From contig NZ_RJJY01000001.1 in assembly GCF_003751085.1 (NCBI RefSeq), positions 5,084,001 through 5,148,000 on the forward strand: 64,000 nt of DNA. Direction: 5' to 3'. This DNA is from Micromonospora sp. Llam0 (GTDB lineage Bacteria > Actinomycetota > Actinomycetes > Mycobacteriales > Micromonosporaceae). Below the pieces are notes generated by a model. That model made no database searches, was not told the DNA's origin, and was given only the letters and a program-made list of their open reading frames with translations. Shown here one piece after another: positions 17,008-24,967 of the stretch; the stretch's first letter is position 1; every line of letters starts with the position of its first letter. The position numbers and the translations under genes are program-made.

Positions 17008-18035
17008 TCAGGGTCGCGGTGGTTGGCTACGGCCGCTGCGGCGAGGCCCATGCACGCTGCTACGCCGGCATGCCGGACGCGGCTGTCGTCGCGGTCGCGG
17101 ACCCGACTCCGACGAGGCGGCGGCTCGCCCGTCGCCACCACCCGCACGCGGAGGTGGTCCGGTCGTCCACTGAACTCAGCGCCGAGGTCGACCTGGCGCT
17201 GATCTGCACCCCGCCGAGCAGCCACGAGACGTACATCGAAGAGTCGCTGCTGCGCGGCGCGCATGTCTTCTGCGAAAAGCCCGTCTTCCTCGACCCGGTC
17301 AACGGCCGACGACTGATCGACCTCGCCAGCGCTCGGGCCCGGATCATCTTCCCTGGGCACAACTACCTCTTTGCGCCGGTCCTGAACGCGCTACGCGAAC
17401 AGTGCTCACCAGCACGCATCGGCCGGCCGCAGCGGGTCGAGATCACCATCGACCGCACCCGGCCTGCCCCCGGCATCTCGGACTGGCGGCCTGACTGGCG
17501 CAGCGACCGTGGCGTCGCAGGTGGCGGAATCCTGGTCGACCACGGCGCACACTGCGTGTACCTCACCGAGTGGCTCTGCGACCGGCGGATCCGCCAGGTG
17601 TCGTGCCGGATCCGGTACGGCGCATCCGGCATCGATCACTGGAGCGAGTTGCGGCTACGCCTCGGCGGCGGCGCCACCGCGACGGTGACACTCGACTGGC
17701 GAGCTGCCAGCAGACGGACCGCGTACCGGGTCATCGGCGAGTACGGCACCGCCGCTGCCGTCCTCGACGACCAACCGGGTGCGGTGCCCGGCGGCCGCGT
17801 CGCCGGAGCGGTTCCGGCTCAGGGCAGGAGCGGTCACGCCCACTCGGACTGGATGCCGGAGATGGCTCGCGAGGTACTTCGCCACGTGGCCTGCGCGAGC
17901 GACGTACGGACGCTGGCCGCGCCCGCGCTGACCGTCGCGGAGGTGATCGCCGCCGCTTACGCCTCCGCCCGAGCCGGCAGCCGGTGGCATGCGGTCGACG
18001 CCCACGACCCAGAGAGGACACACCGACCAAGCTGA
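17004..18035 (+). CDS. Gfo/Idh/MocA-family NAD(P)-dependent oxidoreductase
   Basis: A 343-residue protein with a Rossmann start VAVVGYGRCGEAHARCY, LICTPPSSHETYIEESL, the family's catalytic EKP (HVFCEKPVFLDPV) and the C-terminal-domain signature GGGILVDHGAHCVYL. Members oxidise or reduce sugars, inositols and related polyols. ATG 17004 overlaps the aminotransferase stop. An aminotransferase/dehydrogenase pair can convert a ketone or aldehyde, for example in aminosugar or aminopolyol synthesis. Their tight linkage to a STAND/caspase set suggests a small-molecule signal or modification (inference). It is the last gene of the operon. Confidence 0.9.
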   Translation: MIRVAVVGYGRCGEAHARCYAGMPDAAVVAVADPTPTRRRLARRHHPHAEVVRSSTELSAEVDLALICTPPSSHETYIEESLLRGAHVFCEKPVFLDPVNGRRLIDLASARARIIFPGHNYLFAPVLNALREQCSPARIGRPQRVEITIDRTRPAPGISDWRPDWRSDRGVAGGGILVDHGAHCVYLTEWLCDRRIRQVSCRIRYGASGIDHWSELRLRLGGGATATVTLDWRAASRRTAYRVIGEYGTAAAVLDDQPGAVPGGRVAGAVPAQGRSGHAHSDWMPEMAREVLRHVACASDVRTLAAPALTVAEVIAAAYASARAGSRWHAVDAHDPERTHRPS

Positions 18036-18544
18036 ACGGGGTGCCGGGCCGCGTGCGATCCGCACTGACAACTTCTCGCCGTGCGGCTGGTGTACGGGTG
18101 GTTGAAGTTGCCCGGACAGGGGGACCCGCCGCTCCACAGTCCGTGGACCTCTCCGGCCCACGTCAGCGCGAGAGCCCGGCCTTCGCTAACTTTCTGATCC
18201 GATAAGTCCTGGCCACGGGTCCGGAACCCACCGATACCGTGGGAATCCGTCTCCGACAGATGAGCCGTTCTCGCAAATGTTGGCCCCGGAGTTGCACGCA
18301 GAGTTACCGACTGCCGGGCTGGGTGTGCTCTCGGGGTTGATGCCACAGGTGCATCTTGATGCACCTGTGGCATCAAGACTGTGGCGACCCTCTGCCCCGG
18401 GAGCCGTGACGAGCGGCGTACTGCCTGTCCGCGCCAGCGCTCGGCGGCGAGCGCCCGACCCGCGTCCGGTCGGCATCGACGGTTGCCAGGCTGTACCGTG
18501 GCAGAGCCGCTCTGAGTCCGCATTGGAAAGTGGGAACACGCATC
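18036..18544. other. Intergenic region after STAND operon (509 bases)
   Basis: No convincing gene on either strand. The open frames here have poor starts and no family resemblance. The stretch contains the perfect 18-bp hairpin annotated separately and, at its right end, the promoter and ribosome-binding region (GGAAAGTGGGAA) of the following exported-protein gene. Confidence 0.5.
18337..18376. terminator. Perfect 18-bp hairpin (probable operon terminator)
   Basis: TTGATGCCACAGGTGCAT (18337-18354) and its exact reverse complement (18359-18376) flank a CTTG loop, about 300 bases after the oxidoreductase stop. It has no U tract. It is unusually AT-balanced compared with the neighbouring G+C hairpins. 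It may be a terminator, a protein-binding palindrome, or the end of a lost mobile element. Confidence 0.55.
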
Positions 18545-19453
18545 ATGGCCACACCGACCGTGGATGCCCCTGATCCCAGCCGACGAACACGAAAGATCCT
18601 CATACCTCTGTCCGCAGTGGTGCTTATCGCGGCGGTCACCGCCGGCACGGCGATCGCCCTGCAGATGCGGGGCCAGCCGGACGCGACCGCCACCCCCACC
18701 ACGCCGTGCATCGGCCCGCCTGGACGAGCGACACCACCGGCGACAGCGACTGCCGCGCCGGACGGCAACGGGCTCGACGTGGTCGAGTCCGGCTTCACCC
18801 AACTCGGCAGCACGTCGGCACCGATCACCCGCAACGCGATGGTCAGCATCGGCGCCGTCGTCGCCAACACGAGTACGCACACCGCGCACCGCGCACTGGT
18901 GACCTTCGACATCCTCGACAGCGCCGGTGAGTCCGCCGTCCTCACCACGATCCTGGACCAGCCCCGGGAGATCCCGGTCATCCTTCCCGGCGAACGCGTC
19001 GGCGTGGGCGGCCAGTTCTGGATCCGGTCCGAGGACGGCCAGCGGGTCAAGGTCGCCCGGGTGAACGCAACTGTCTCCAGCGCGACCTGGACCGCGACCG
19101 CAGGCACACCAGATGCGACCACAGACGCCGAAGGCACCACGGCCGGCGGAATCACCACCCGGCATCTGGAGACTCGGCGGCAAGGTACGGACCAGATCGA
19201 CGCTACGGTCACCTACGAGGTCCACTCACCGTACTGCCGAAAGTGGACCTCTGTCGGCACCAGCGCGGTGTTCCGCGACGAGGCCGGCACGGTTGTCGGC
19301 GGGGGCTTCGACCCCGCCGTCTCGCCGTCCGCCTGCCTGCCCGGCCGGCACCCCGGGTCGACGCTGCTGCCGAGCAGTCTGCCGCCAGCCGCAGCCGACA
19401 CCCGGACCGAGGTCTACCAGCACTGCGCACCCCCTGACGACCCGCAACAGTGA
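18545..19453 (+). CDS. Membrane-anchored exported protein, paralogue of the 20635 lipoprotein
   Basis: A 302-residue protein: a short cytosolic N terminus (RRTRK), one hydrophobic segment (about 18-40, ILIPLSAVVLIAAVTAGTAIAL), a low-complexity A/T/P linker, then an extracytoplasmic beta-rich domain. The domain pattern LDVVESGFTQ...SIGAVVANTS...HRALVTFDILDSAGE...SPYCRKW...GTSAVFRDEAGTVVGG recurs in the protein at 20635, so the two are paralogues. The layout resembles FxLYD-type exported proteins with conserved cysteines. The ATG at 18545 is preferred over GTG 18530. The function is unknown. Confidence 0.75.
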   Translation: MATPTVDAPDPSRRTRKILIPLSAVVLIAAVTAGTAIALQMRGQPDATATPTTPCIGPPGRATPPATATAAPDGNGLDVVESGFTQLGSTSAPITRNAMVSIGAVVANTSTHTAHRALVTFDILDSAGESAVLTTILDQPREIPVILPGERVGVGGQFWIRSEDGQRVKVARVNATVSSATWTATAGTPDATTDAEGTTAGGITTRHLETRRQGTDQIDATVTYEVHSPYCRKWTSVGTSAVFRDEAGTVVGGGFDPAVSPSACLPGRHPGSTLLPSSLPPAAADTRTEVYQHCAPPDDPQQ

Positions 19454-19473
19454 TCAACGGAGACGGTCTGAAC

Positions 19474-20472
19474 ATGCTGCACCACGAACGCCTCGGCAAG
19501 CTGCTTCCCACCGCCGCGATGGTCGGCGTACTGGCGATGCTGGCGGCCTGCTCACCGGGGCCGTCGACATCCGACGAGGCAGCCGAGCCGCCGGCCGGTT
19601 CGGGCGGGCAGCCCGCCGGAGCCGATCCGGTGTCGGGCCAGCATCCGCTGCTCGCCGCCGCGTTGGAGATGGACCCGCAGGTACGTGCCGTCGTCGGCCG
19701 GCTCACCGAAGCGTGTCTGCGCGATGCTGGCCTCGACCGGTTTCCCGCGCAGCTCCCGGCCGGGCTTCCCGGGCCGGCGGTCGCGCCTCCGCAGCAGTCA
19801 CCGACGCTGGCCGAGGCAACAGCGAACGGGTACGGCATCCGCGCGGCTGAGACCGCCGGCCAAGCCGACGCCGAGGCCGGTGCCACCACCGAACGGTTCA
19901 CCTGGCCGTCACCGGCCGAGGAGCGCCGCTACCAGGAGGCGCTGACCGGTGCAGCGGACGGCGAGACGCTCACCGACGACGCCGGCAACCCGACGCTCGG
20001 CGGCTGCGTCGGCGAGGCCAGATCCGTTGTGTACGGCGAGGTCGCCGCGCCGCCGAGCCCGGTGACGGTGATCGACGAGGCGGCCCGCGCCGGGTACGGC
20101 GCCGATCCGACGGTGACCTCGGCGACGGCCGCTTGGTCGGACTGTCTCCAGCAGGAAGGCCAGCCGCAACTGCTCGACCCGGCGGACGCCCGGCGCTTCG
20201 CCCAGTACTTCCACTACCCGGTCGGTGAGCGGCCCGGCGGCCGGGTGCCGGAGGGCGGCCCGTGGCCGGCCGAGGTGGCCCGGGAAAAGGAGATCGAGCT
20301 CGCCGTCGCGGACGCCGGGTGTGCCGACCGGACCGGCCTGCGTGAGGCGCAGCGGCTGGCGTGGGAAAAGGCGCTGGACGCTGCAGTCGACCGGCACGAC
20401 GCCGAACTGTCCGGCTACCGGGACGCGATGGCCGCCGCGTTGCGGCAGGGTCAGCAGGCGCTCGCCGGTTGA
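19474..20472 (+). CDS. Lipoprotein, unknown function
   Basis: A 332-residue predicted lipoprotein: a signal sequence with core AAMVGVLAML and lipobox LAAC (Cys about 27), then a Ser/Pro-rich linker. The mature part is acidic and helical, with repeated W.DCLQQEGQPQL-like segments and paired cysteines (CLRDAGLDRF; GCADRTGLREA). It resembles the Cys-containing actinobacterial lipoproteins often found with exported beta-rich proteins. ATG 19474 has GGAGA upstream. An alternative GTG at 19450 overlaps the previous stop but lacks a ribosome-binding site. It sits between two paralogous exported proteins and is probably expressed with the first. Confidence 0.75.
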   Translation: MLHHERLGKLLPTAAMVGVLAMLAACSPGPSTSDEAAEPPAGSGGQPAGADPVSGQHPLLAAALEMDPQVRAVVGRLTEACLRDAGLDRFPAQLPAGLPGPAVAPPQQSPTLAEATANGYGIRAAETAGQADAEAGATTERFTWPSPAEERRYQEALTGAADGETLTDDAGNPTLGGCVGEARSVVYGEVAAPPSPVTVIDEAARAGYGADPTVTSATAAWSDCLQQEGQPQLLDPADARRFAQYFHYPVGERPGGRVPEGGPWPAEVAREKEIELAVADAGCADRTGLREAQRLAWEKALDAAVDRHDAELSGYRDAMAAALRQGQQALAG

Positions 20473-20634
20473 GCCGTACCGGAAAGTGACGGATTGGCGA
20501 CAGGAGCTAAGCAGACAGATCATCCTCACCTAGAGTCACCGCAACCTCCCTGCTCCACGTACGGAATGTGTCCATGTAGTACGTTGGGGTAACCGCGGCA
20601 GTCCATCGGCTCAAGAGTGGGGAACAGGCGCGCC

Positions 20635-21501
20635 ATGCCCGCATCGATCCGGCCCCGGCCAACCGTGCCGGCGGCGCTCGCCGTCGTCCTGGTCGCGGCC
20701 GCCGCTGTCACCGCCGCCTGCTCACCCGACTCGGAGTCCGACCCGGCGGCCTCCTGTATCGAGGCACCCGACCGCCCGCTCACCGGCACCGCCGGCCCGT
20801 CCGCCGAGGCCCCTGACGGCGGCGGGCTGCGGGTCGTCGAATCCGGCGTGACGATCGTCCCGCCGGTGCGTCGACCCGGCTCGGCGACCGCGAGCATCGG
20901 GGTCATCGTCGAGAACACCAGCGGGTACGTCGCCTACCGCACCCGGGTCTCGTTCGACGTGCTCGACGGCACCGGCGACACCGTCGTGATCGGAGACGGC
21001 GGCGGGACGGTGCTGCTGGAGGTGCCGCTGCTGCTGCCCGGTGCCCGGTCCGGCGTCGGCACCGCCGTGTACGTCGACGAGGCGGCCGACGCCGCCGACC
21101 GGGTCGAGGTGGACACCACCCTCGGTGCCACCACCTGGGTCGAGCACCGACCGGACGAGGTCGCCGGGGTCACCACCACACACGACCGCACCACCGTCGT
21201 CGACGCGGAGTCCCACAGTGGAATCGTGTACTACCGGATGGTCTCGCCGTACTGCACCGGCCTGTTCACCCGGGGCGTCGGCACCATCTTCCGGGACGCC
21301 ACCGGCCAGATCGTCGGCGGCAGCATCAGCGGCGACAAGGGTCCCCGCCGGTGTGACCCGGACCAGGAAGAGCAGATGACTTTCATCGCCGACAGCATTC
21401 CGTCGAACATCGACGACTCGCGGACCGAGAGCTACCCCTACTGCGACTTCGGCCCCGCGCCCAGATCGCCGGGGTGGTCGACGGCAGATCCCTTCAACTA
21501 A
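20635..21501 (+). CDS. Lipoprotein, paralogue of the 18545 exported protein
   Basis: A 288-residue predicted lipoprotein: signal core ALAVVLVAAAAV with lipobox TAAC followed by SPDSE. The mature domain repeats the pattern of the 18545 product: LRVVESGVTI...ASIGVIVENTSGYVAYRTRVSFDVLDGTGD...SPYCTGLFTRGVGTIFRDATGQIVGG, with two conserved cysteines. One paralogue is held by a membrane helix and the other by a lipid anchor, on either side of a third lipoprotein gene, which suggests local duplication. The function is unknown. ATG 20635 is chosen since GTG 20617 would put charged residues ahead of the signal peptide. Confidence 0.75.
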   Translation: MPASIRPRPTVPAALAVVLVAAAAVTAACSPDSESDPAASCIEAPDRPLTGTAGPSAEAPDGGGLRVVESGVTIVPPVRRPGSATASIGVIVENTSGYVAYRTRVSFDVLDGTGDTVVIGDGGGTVLLEVPLLLPGARSGVGTAVYVDEAADAADRVEVDTTLGATTWVEHRPDEVAGVTTTHDRTTVVDAESHSGIVYYRMVSPYCTGLFTRGVGTIFRDATGQIVGGSISGDKGPRRCDPDQEEQMTFIADSIPSNIDDSRTESYPYCDFGPAPRSPGWSTADPFN

Positions 21502-21545
21502 CCGGCTGGCAGGGTCGGCCACTCGACGGGCAGACGGAGGATCAC

Positions 21546-21932
21546 GTGACGAACAGCGAGCCCAACAGCGGCACCAGGTTGGGCGCGGACCTGTACGGGC
21601 TCTGGCGTGCCGGCCGGGACAATCTCCCCACCGTGGCGGCGGTCTACTCGACGGCCGGTGACGCCCTCGATGCTGCCGCCGTCGGCGTCGCCGGGGCGTT
21701 CGTCCGGTCGGGCAATCTGCCCGGCGTGCCGTACGGTCCGGCGTACCAACCGTGGACCGAACTGCACGACATCCTGGCGAAGATCTGCCACGACACGGCC
21801 GACAACATCGAGGCGACGGCGGACGCGCTCTGCGTCGCCACCGTCGAGTACGCCCGTGCCGACTACGAGGCGGCCAGTGAGTTCGCCCGGTTGTTGGAGG
21901 TCAACGGTGAGCCGAAAGCCGACATCGGATGA
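21546..21932 (+). CDS. EspC/WXG100-like small helical protein
   Basis: A 128-residue helical protein with alanine-rich amphipathic helices. The C-terminal stretch NIEATADALCVATVEYARAD is typical of EspC/ESX-substrate-like proteins, which end in a helix with YxxxD/E. Here YARAD fits that export-signal pattern. GTG 21546 has GGAGG five bases upstream. It overlaps the next gene by ATGA. Substrates of this kind are exported by ESX/type VII systems, but no EccC ATPase or mycosin lies in the window. Confidence 0.65.
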   Translation: MTNSEPNSGTRLGADLYGLWRAGRDNLPTVAAVYSTAGDALDAAAVGVAGAFVRSGNLPGVPYGPAYQPWTELHDILAKICHDTADNIEATADALCVATVEYARADYEAASEFARLLEVNGEPKADIG

Positions 21933-22882
21933 GCTTCGACAACCTGATGCAGCACGCGTACGAGATCCAGCAGCAGGCGACGTTGAAGGCGCTGACCGAG
22001 TCCGGGGCACGCCCGGCGGCCCCGGCCGGTAAACCGCAACCGGCACCACGGCACGGTGAGCAGGAGACCCGCCATCGGGTCGAGCAGATGTTCGGCGACA
22101 TTCCGGAGCTGTTCCAGGCGTTCGCCGAGATGCCCGACCCGGCAGCGTTCGACGGTCACCGGAGCAAGCTCGACAAGTCCTTGTCGGAGCTTTCGTCTGG
22201 CTGGGTGTCGGACGACCCGGTTAGTGGGCGCACCTACCGCGCCAACCACGACCTCGACGAGATGCTCGACGCGGAGAGCCACATCGAGAGCTGGACGGGT
22301 CGGGCCGCCATGGAGTTCAAGAGCAACTTCATCTCCCCGTTCCCGTCGATCGTCTACAACCAGTTCATGGGGATCGCAGTTCTCAGGGCGGCGCTGGACG
22401 CGGAGCGGGAGATCTGGGTCCGGGCGCGCGACGACATCGACAAGATCGCCCACGACACGATCACCGCGCTGGACCGGATGGACGACTGCGGCAAGAACGA
22501 GTGGGTGATGACCTTCACCGTGGTGTCGTCGGTGGCGGCGGTGGCCGGTGTGGCGCTCGCCCCGGTCAGCTTCGGACTCTCGCTGGGTTTGACCGCTGTC
22601 GGGGCCACGTCGCAGGTGGCGGCTGCCGGGGTGCCCGACGACCCGCCGACGGTCCGGTTCCAGGGTGAGACGGCGCAGGCGGTCGTCGCGTCGATGCGCG
22701 ACGCCATCCGGCTGCTGCACGGCTACATCGCCGAGCAGGAGCAGAAGATCGCCAACGCGCTCACCAGCTGCTGCCAGGCCGTGGCGCAGCAGCGGGACAG
22801 CTTCGTCGCGAAACGGCCGGCGCTGGCCGACGCGACCCAGTCAGACGTGACCGGCCCGCTGTTCATGGGCTACTCGACCTGA
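21929..22882 (+). CDS. WXG100-like domain protein with hydrophobic segment
   Basis: A 317-residue protein. A central helical hairpin contains WTG (Trp122) within ESWTGRAAMEFKSNF, with a following long helix, as in WXG100 proteins. Residues about 190-225 are hydrophobic (VVSSVAAVAGVALAPVSFGL). The C terminus is again a long helix. The size and layout suggest a larger type VII substrate or a toxin-like protein with its N-terminal export module, but no toxin domain is recognised. It is co-translated with the preceding EspC-like gene (ATGA), which fits a partner pair. Confidence 0.65.
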   Translation: MSFDNLMQHAYEIQQQATLKALTESGARPAAPAGKPQPAPRHGEQETRHRVEQMFGDIPELFQAFAEMPDPAAFDGHRSKLDKSLSELSSGWVSDDPVSGRTYRANHDLDEMLDAESHIESWTGRAAMEFKSNFISPFPSIVYNQFMGIAVLRAALDAEREIWVRARDDIDKIAHDTITALDRMDDCGKNEWVMTFTVVSSVAAVAGVALAPVSFGLSLGLTAVGATSQVAAAGVPDDPPTVRFQGETAQAVVASMRDAIRLLHGYIAEQEQKIANALTSCCQAVAQQRDSFVAKRPALADATQSDVTGPLFMGYST

Positions 22883-22971
22883 CGGCGACCGCTCACCTCG
22901 ACCGCTCAGCTCGACCATCCACAACGACTCTCCACACACCCACCTCAACGACACAGACTGGGGAACGGATC

Positions 22972-23484
22972 GTGGGACTGCTGGCAGATCGACTCGACAA
23001 CATGCACGTGACGGCGGACGCGCCGGGCGGCGCGATCTCCGGTGAGCTGCGCGGCCGCGACCGCGTACGGGTCACCTTCGCCGCTGGCCGCTACCAGTGG
23101 CTGGACGAACGCTACGTCGAGCAGCAACTGGCCGGGCTGGGCCGGCTGTTGTGGGCGGGCAGGATGAAGGCGTACTGGTCGGCGGTCAGCGAGGCGCTCG
23201 GCACCCCGGTGTCCGGCGAGGACCCGCCGGTCGGTCCGCGCGACGTCGACTACCAGGCGGCCCGGGGCGGCATCGTCGCCGAGGGCCGGTCCGACGACGG
23301 TTCGGTGCAGATCGAGGTACGCGGGATGCGGGAATGGACGGTGCGGATCGTGCCGGGCAGCCTACGCCGGTTCCGGGAGGACGAATTCTCGGTACGCGTG
23401 CAGCAGGCCGCCACCGCGCTGATCCGCGACCAGTTTGCCCAGGTCCGTTCCTTGAAGGACACCATCTACGGTACGGCCGGATAG
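22972..23484 (+). CDS. Hypothetical protein, YbaB-like, WXG-locus associated
   Basis: A 170-residue protein beginning with GTG 22972 (GGGGA upstream). Two regions stand out. GGIVAEGRSDDGSVQIEVRG resembles the beta-sheet of YbaB/EbfC-like proteins often encoded next to WXG100 genes in actinomycetes. An arginine-rich C-terminal helix is FSVRVQQAATALIRDQF. There is no signal peptide. It probably forms a transcription unit with the two WXG/EspC-like genes. The function is unknown and the family call is tentative. Confidence 0.55.
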   Translation: MGLLADRLDNMHVTADAPGGAISGELRGRDRVRVTFAAGRYQWLDERYVEQQLAGLGRLLWAGRMKAYWSAVSEALGTPVSGEDPPVGPRDVDYQAARGGIVAEGRSDDGSVQIEVRGMREWTVRIVPGSLRRFREDEFSVRVQQAATALIRDQFAQVRSLKDTIYGTAG

Positions 23485-23586
23485 CCCGGCCAGGAGGGGT
23501 GTGACCGCCGTCAAGTTGCCGACATGGTTTCCGCCGGCCCTGCACGGGAACGCCAAGGATCGATACCGTGGTCAGGGGAGGCGGTC

Positions 23587-23874
23587 ATGCCGGTTGCAGC
23601 GGGCACCAGTTCGGTGGCGGAGTCGACGGTGGGCGCGTGGGTCGCCCGGTGGATCGTCGGCGCGGCGCTCGGACAGATCGTCTTCGGCGGTACGGTGCGG
23701 CTGGTGCTGGCGGTCCTGATGGGGGCCTTGCTCGGCGGCCTCGGCGTCTGGTTGCTGATGCGGCACCGGGCCGCCCGCCACCCGGACCAGACCCGCGAGG
23801 AGCCGACCCGAGTGAAGCAGACTCCGGGGCCACGGATCCGCTATTCGCCGCTGGCACCGCCGGGCCGCCGCTGA
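23587..23874 (+). CDS. Small membrane protein
   Basis: A 95-residue protein with two adjacent hydrophobic segments (about 18-33 and 37-57, LVLAVLMGALLGGLGVWLLM) and a basic, proline-rich tail ending SPLAPPGRR. ATG 23587 has GGGGAGG upstream. It ends 46 bases before the end of the convergent LuxR-type gene. No family is recognised. Confidence 0.6.
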   Translation: MPVAAGTSSVAESTVGAWVARWIVGAALGQIVFGGTVRLVLAVLMGALLGGLGVWLLMRHRAARHPDQTREEPTRVKQTPGPRIRYSPLAPPGRR

Positions 23875-23919
23875 GCCAGGCCGGCACTGAGCCAGGCCCC
23901 AACCGTCGGCACCGCCGGC

Positions 23920-24621
23920 CTACGCGTGCTGGGCGGCGGCTGAGGTCCGGGCGCGCGGGCGGACCTGCTCCCGGGCCTCGGGGGCCAGCCGGGGCGGCCA
24001 ACTGCCGGGCACCAGGACCCCGCAGTGGTACGCCCAGGCGACCAGCGCGGTCCGGTTGGTCACCCGGGCCTGGCGCAACAGCGCGGTCACGTGGTACTCG
24101 ACGCCCTTGCGGCTCAGGTGCAGGCTGGCGGCCAGCTCGGCGGTCGATGCACCGCCTGCGAGCCCTTCCAGCACCCGGGCACCGACTTCGGTCAGCTGCG
24201 GGCGGCGTACCCGGTTCTCCGGGGTGAGCAGCACCAGCACCGAGTCGGCCGGCGGCTCCGTCCCGCGTACCGCCACCGCGGTGATGTGGCTGGAGGCGAG
24301 GCGGCCGTCGGTGGTGGTCACCTCGGCCAGGCCGACGAAGTGCGGGTACGCGTCGGTCAGCAGGATGCTGAACCGGTGCCGGAACCAGGCCCGCCGGTCC
24401 GGGTGCAGCACCAACTCGAACGGGCGTCCGGCGAGCTGCGCACCCGACCAGCCGATCCACCGGGTCAGGCCGGCCGAGACGCGTACTACCCGGCCGTACC
24501 GGTCGAGCTGCAGGGCCCGGGCGTCGGGCCGGAGCCGGAGCCCACCGATCAGGTCGGGGTCGGCGCCGGCTGCCAGGCCGGGTTCCGTACGGGCAACGCT
24601 GGTGATGCTGGCAGTCTCCAC
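23920..24621 (-). CDS. PAS-LuxR-type transcriptional regulator
   Basis: A 233-residue regulator. Residues about 30-145 look like a PAS sensor (LQLDRYGRVVRVSAGLTRWI, ELVLHPDRRAWFRHRF). The C-terminal part is a LuxR/GerE helix-turn-helix (LTEVGARVLEGLAGGASTAE, then ELAASLHLSRKGVEYHVTAL). PAS-LuxR regulators are frequent in actinobacterial secondary metabolism. The start at GTG 24621 lacks a good Shine-Dalgarno sequence, so the N terminus may be shorter. It is divergent from the DsbA-like gene, with a tandem 21-base repeat in between that could be its operator. Confidence 0.85.
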   Translation of the reverse strand: METASITSVARTEPGLAAGADPDLIGGLRLRPDARALQLDRYGRVVRVSAGLTRWIGWSGAQLAGRPFELVLHPDRRAWFRHRFSILLTDAYPHFVGLAEVTTTDGRLASSHITAVAVRGTEPPADSVLVLLTPENRVRRPQLTEVGARVLEGLAGGASTAELAASLHLSRKGVEYHVTALLRQARVTNRTALVAWAYHCGVLVPGSWPPRLAPEAREQVRPRARTSAAAQHA

Positions 24622-24967
24622 AAAAGGTACGTTGCCTGGCTCGACTGCTCATTCGGCAGTCCATTTTTTGCTTGCTTCGGCCCGGTTGTTGCTTGCTTCG
24701 GCCCGGTTGTTCCCACTTCAGGCCCGGTTATCGCGCACTGTAGTCAGAAAAAGACACTCTGCACATGGCTCAATCTGTCGACGCGCACCCACCTGATGCG
24801 CCGCCATCGTGTCAGCCGAACACCGGCCGCTCCACCTGTTACTGGGCAGTACCCCGGAAATGTGCCTCGAAGAGTGTCACCGACGAGGGTGTCTCGCACG
24901 TTGGCCCCGGCGGCGGCGTGGCGCCCGGCTAATCTCGGCCGGACCAACCCGGGCCTGGAAGGTGACG
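24622..24967. promoter_or_regulatory. Divergent intergenic region with tandem repeat
   Basis: These 346 bases lie between the PAS-LuxR gene and the FrnE-type gene. The only structure found is the tandem 21-base duplication at 24668-24709 plus a third, degenerate copy ending GGCCCGGTTA at 24730. No gene is supported. Confidence 0.4.
24668..24709. repeat. Tandem 21-bp direct repeat
   Basis: TTGCTTGCTTCGGCCCGGTTG occurs twice in succession without change (24668-24688 and 24689-24709). A partial third copy sharing GGCCCGGTT follows. The position just upstream of the PAS-LuxR gene suggests repeated binding sites. It may equally be a simple slippage duplication. Confidence 0.8.

Noticed and set aside
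17957..19225. 422-codon minus-strand open frame after the STAND operon
   Set aside because: It overlaps the oxidoreductase end, the 18-bp hairpin and the start of an exported-protein gene with signal features; no domain is visible.
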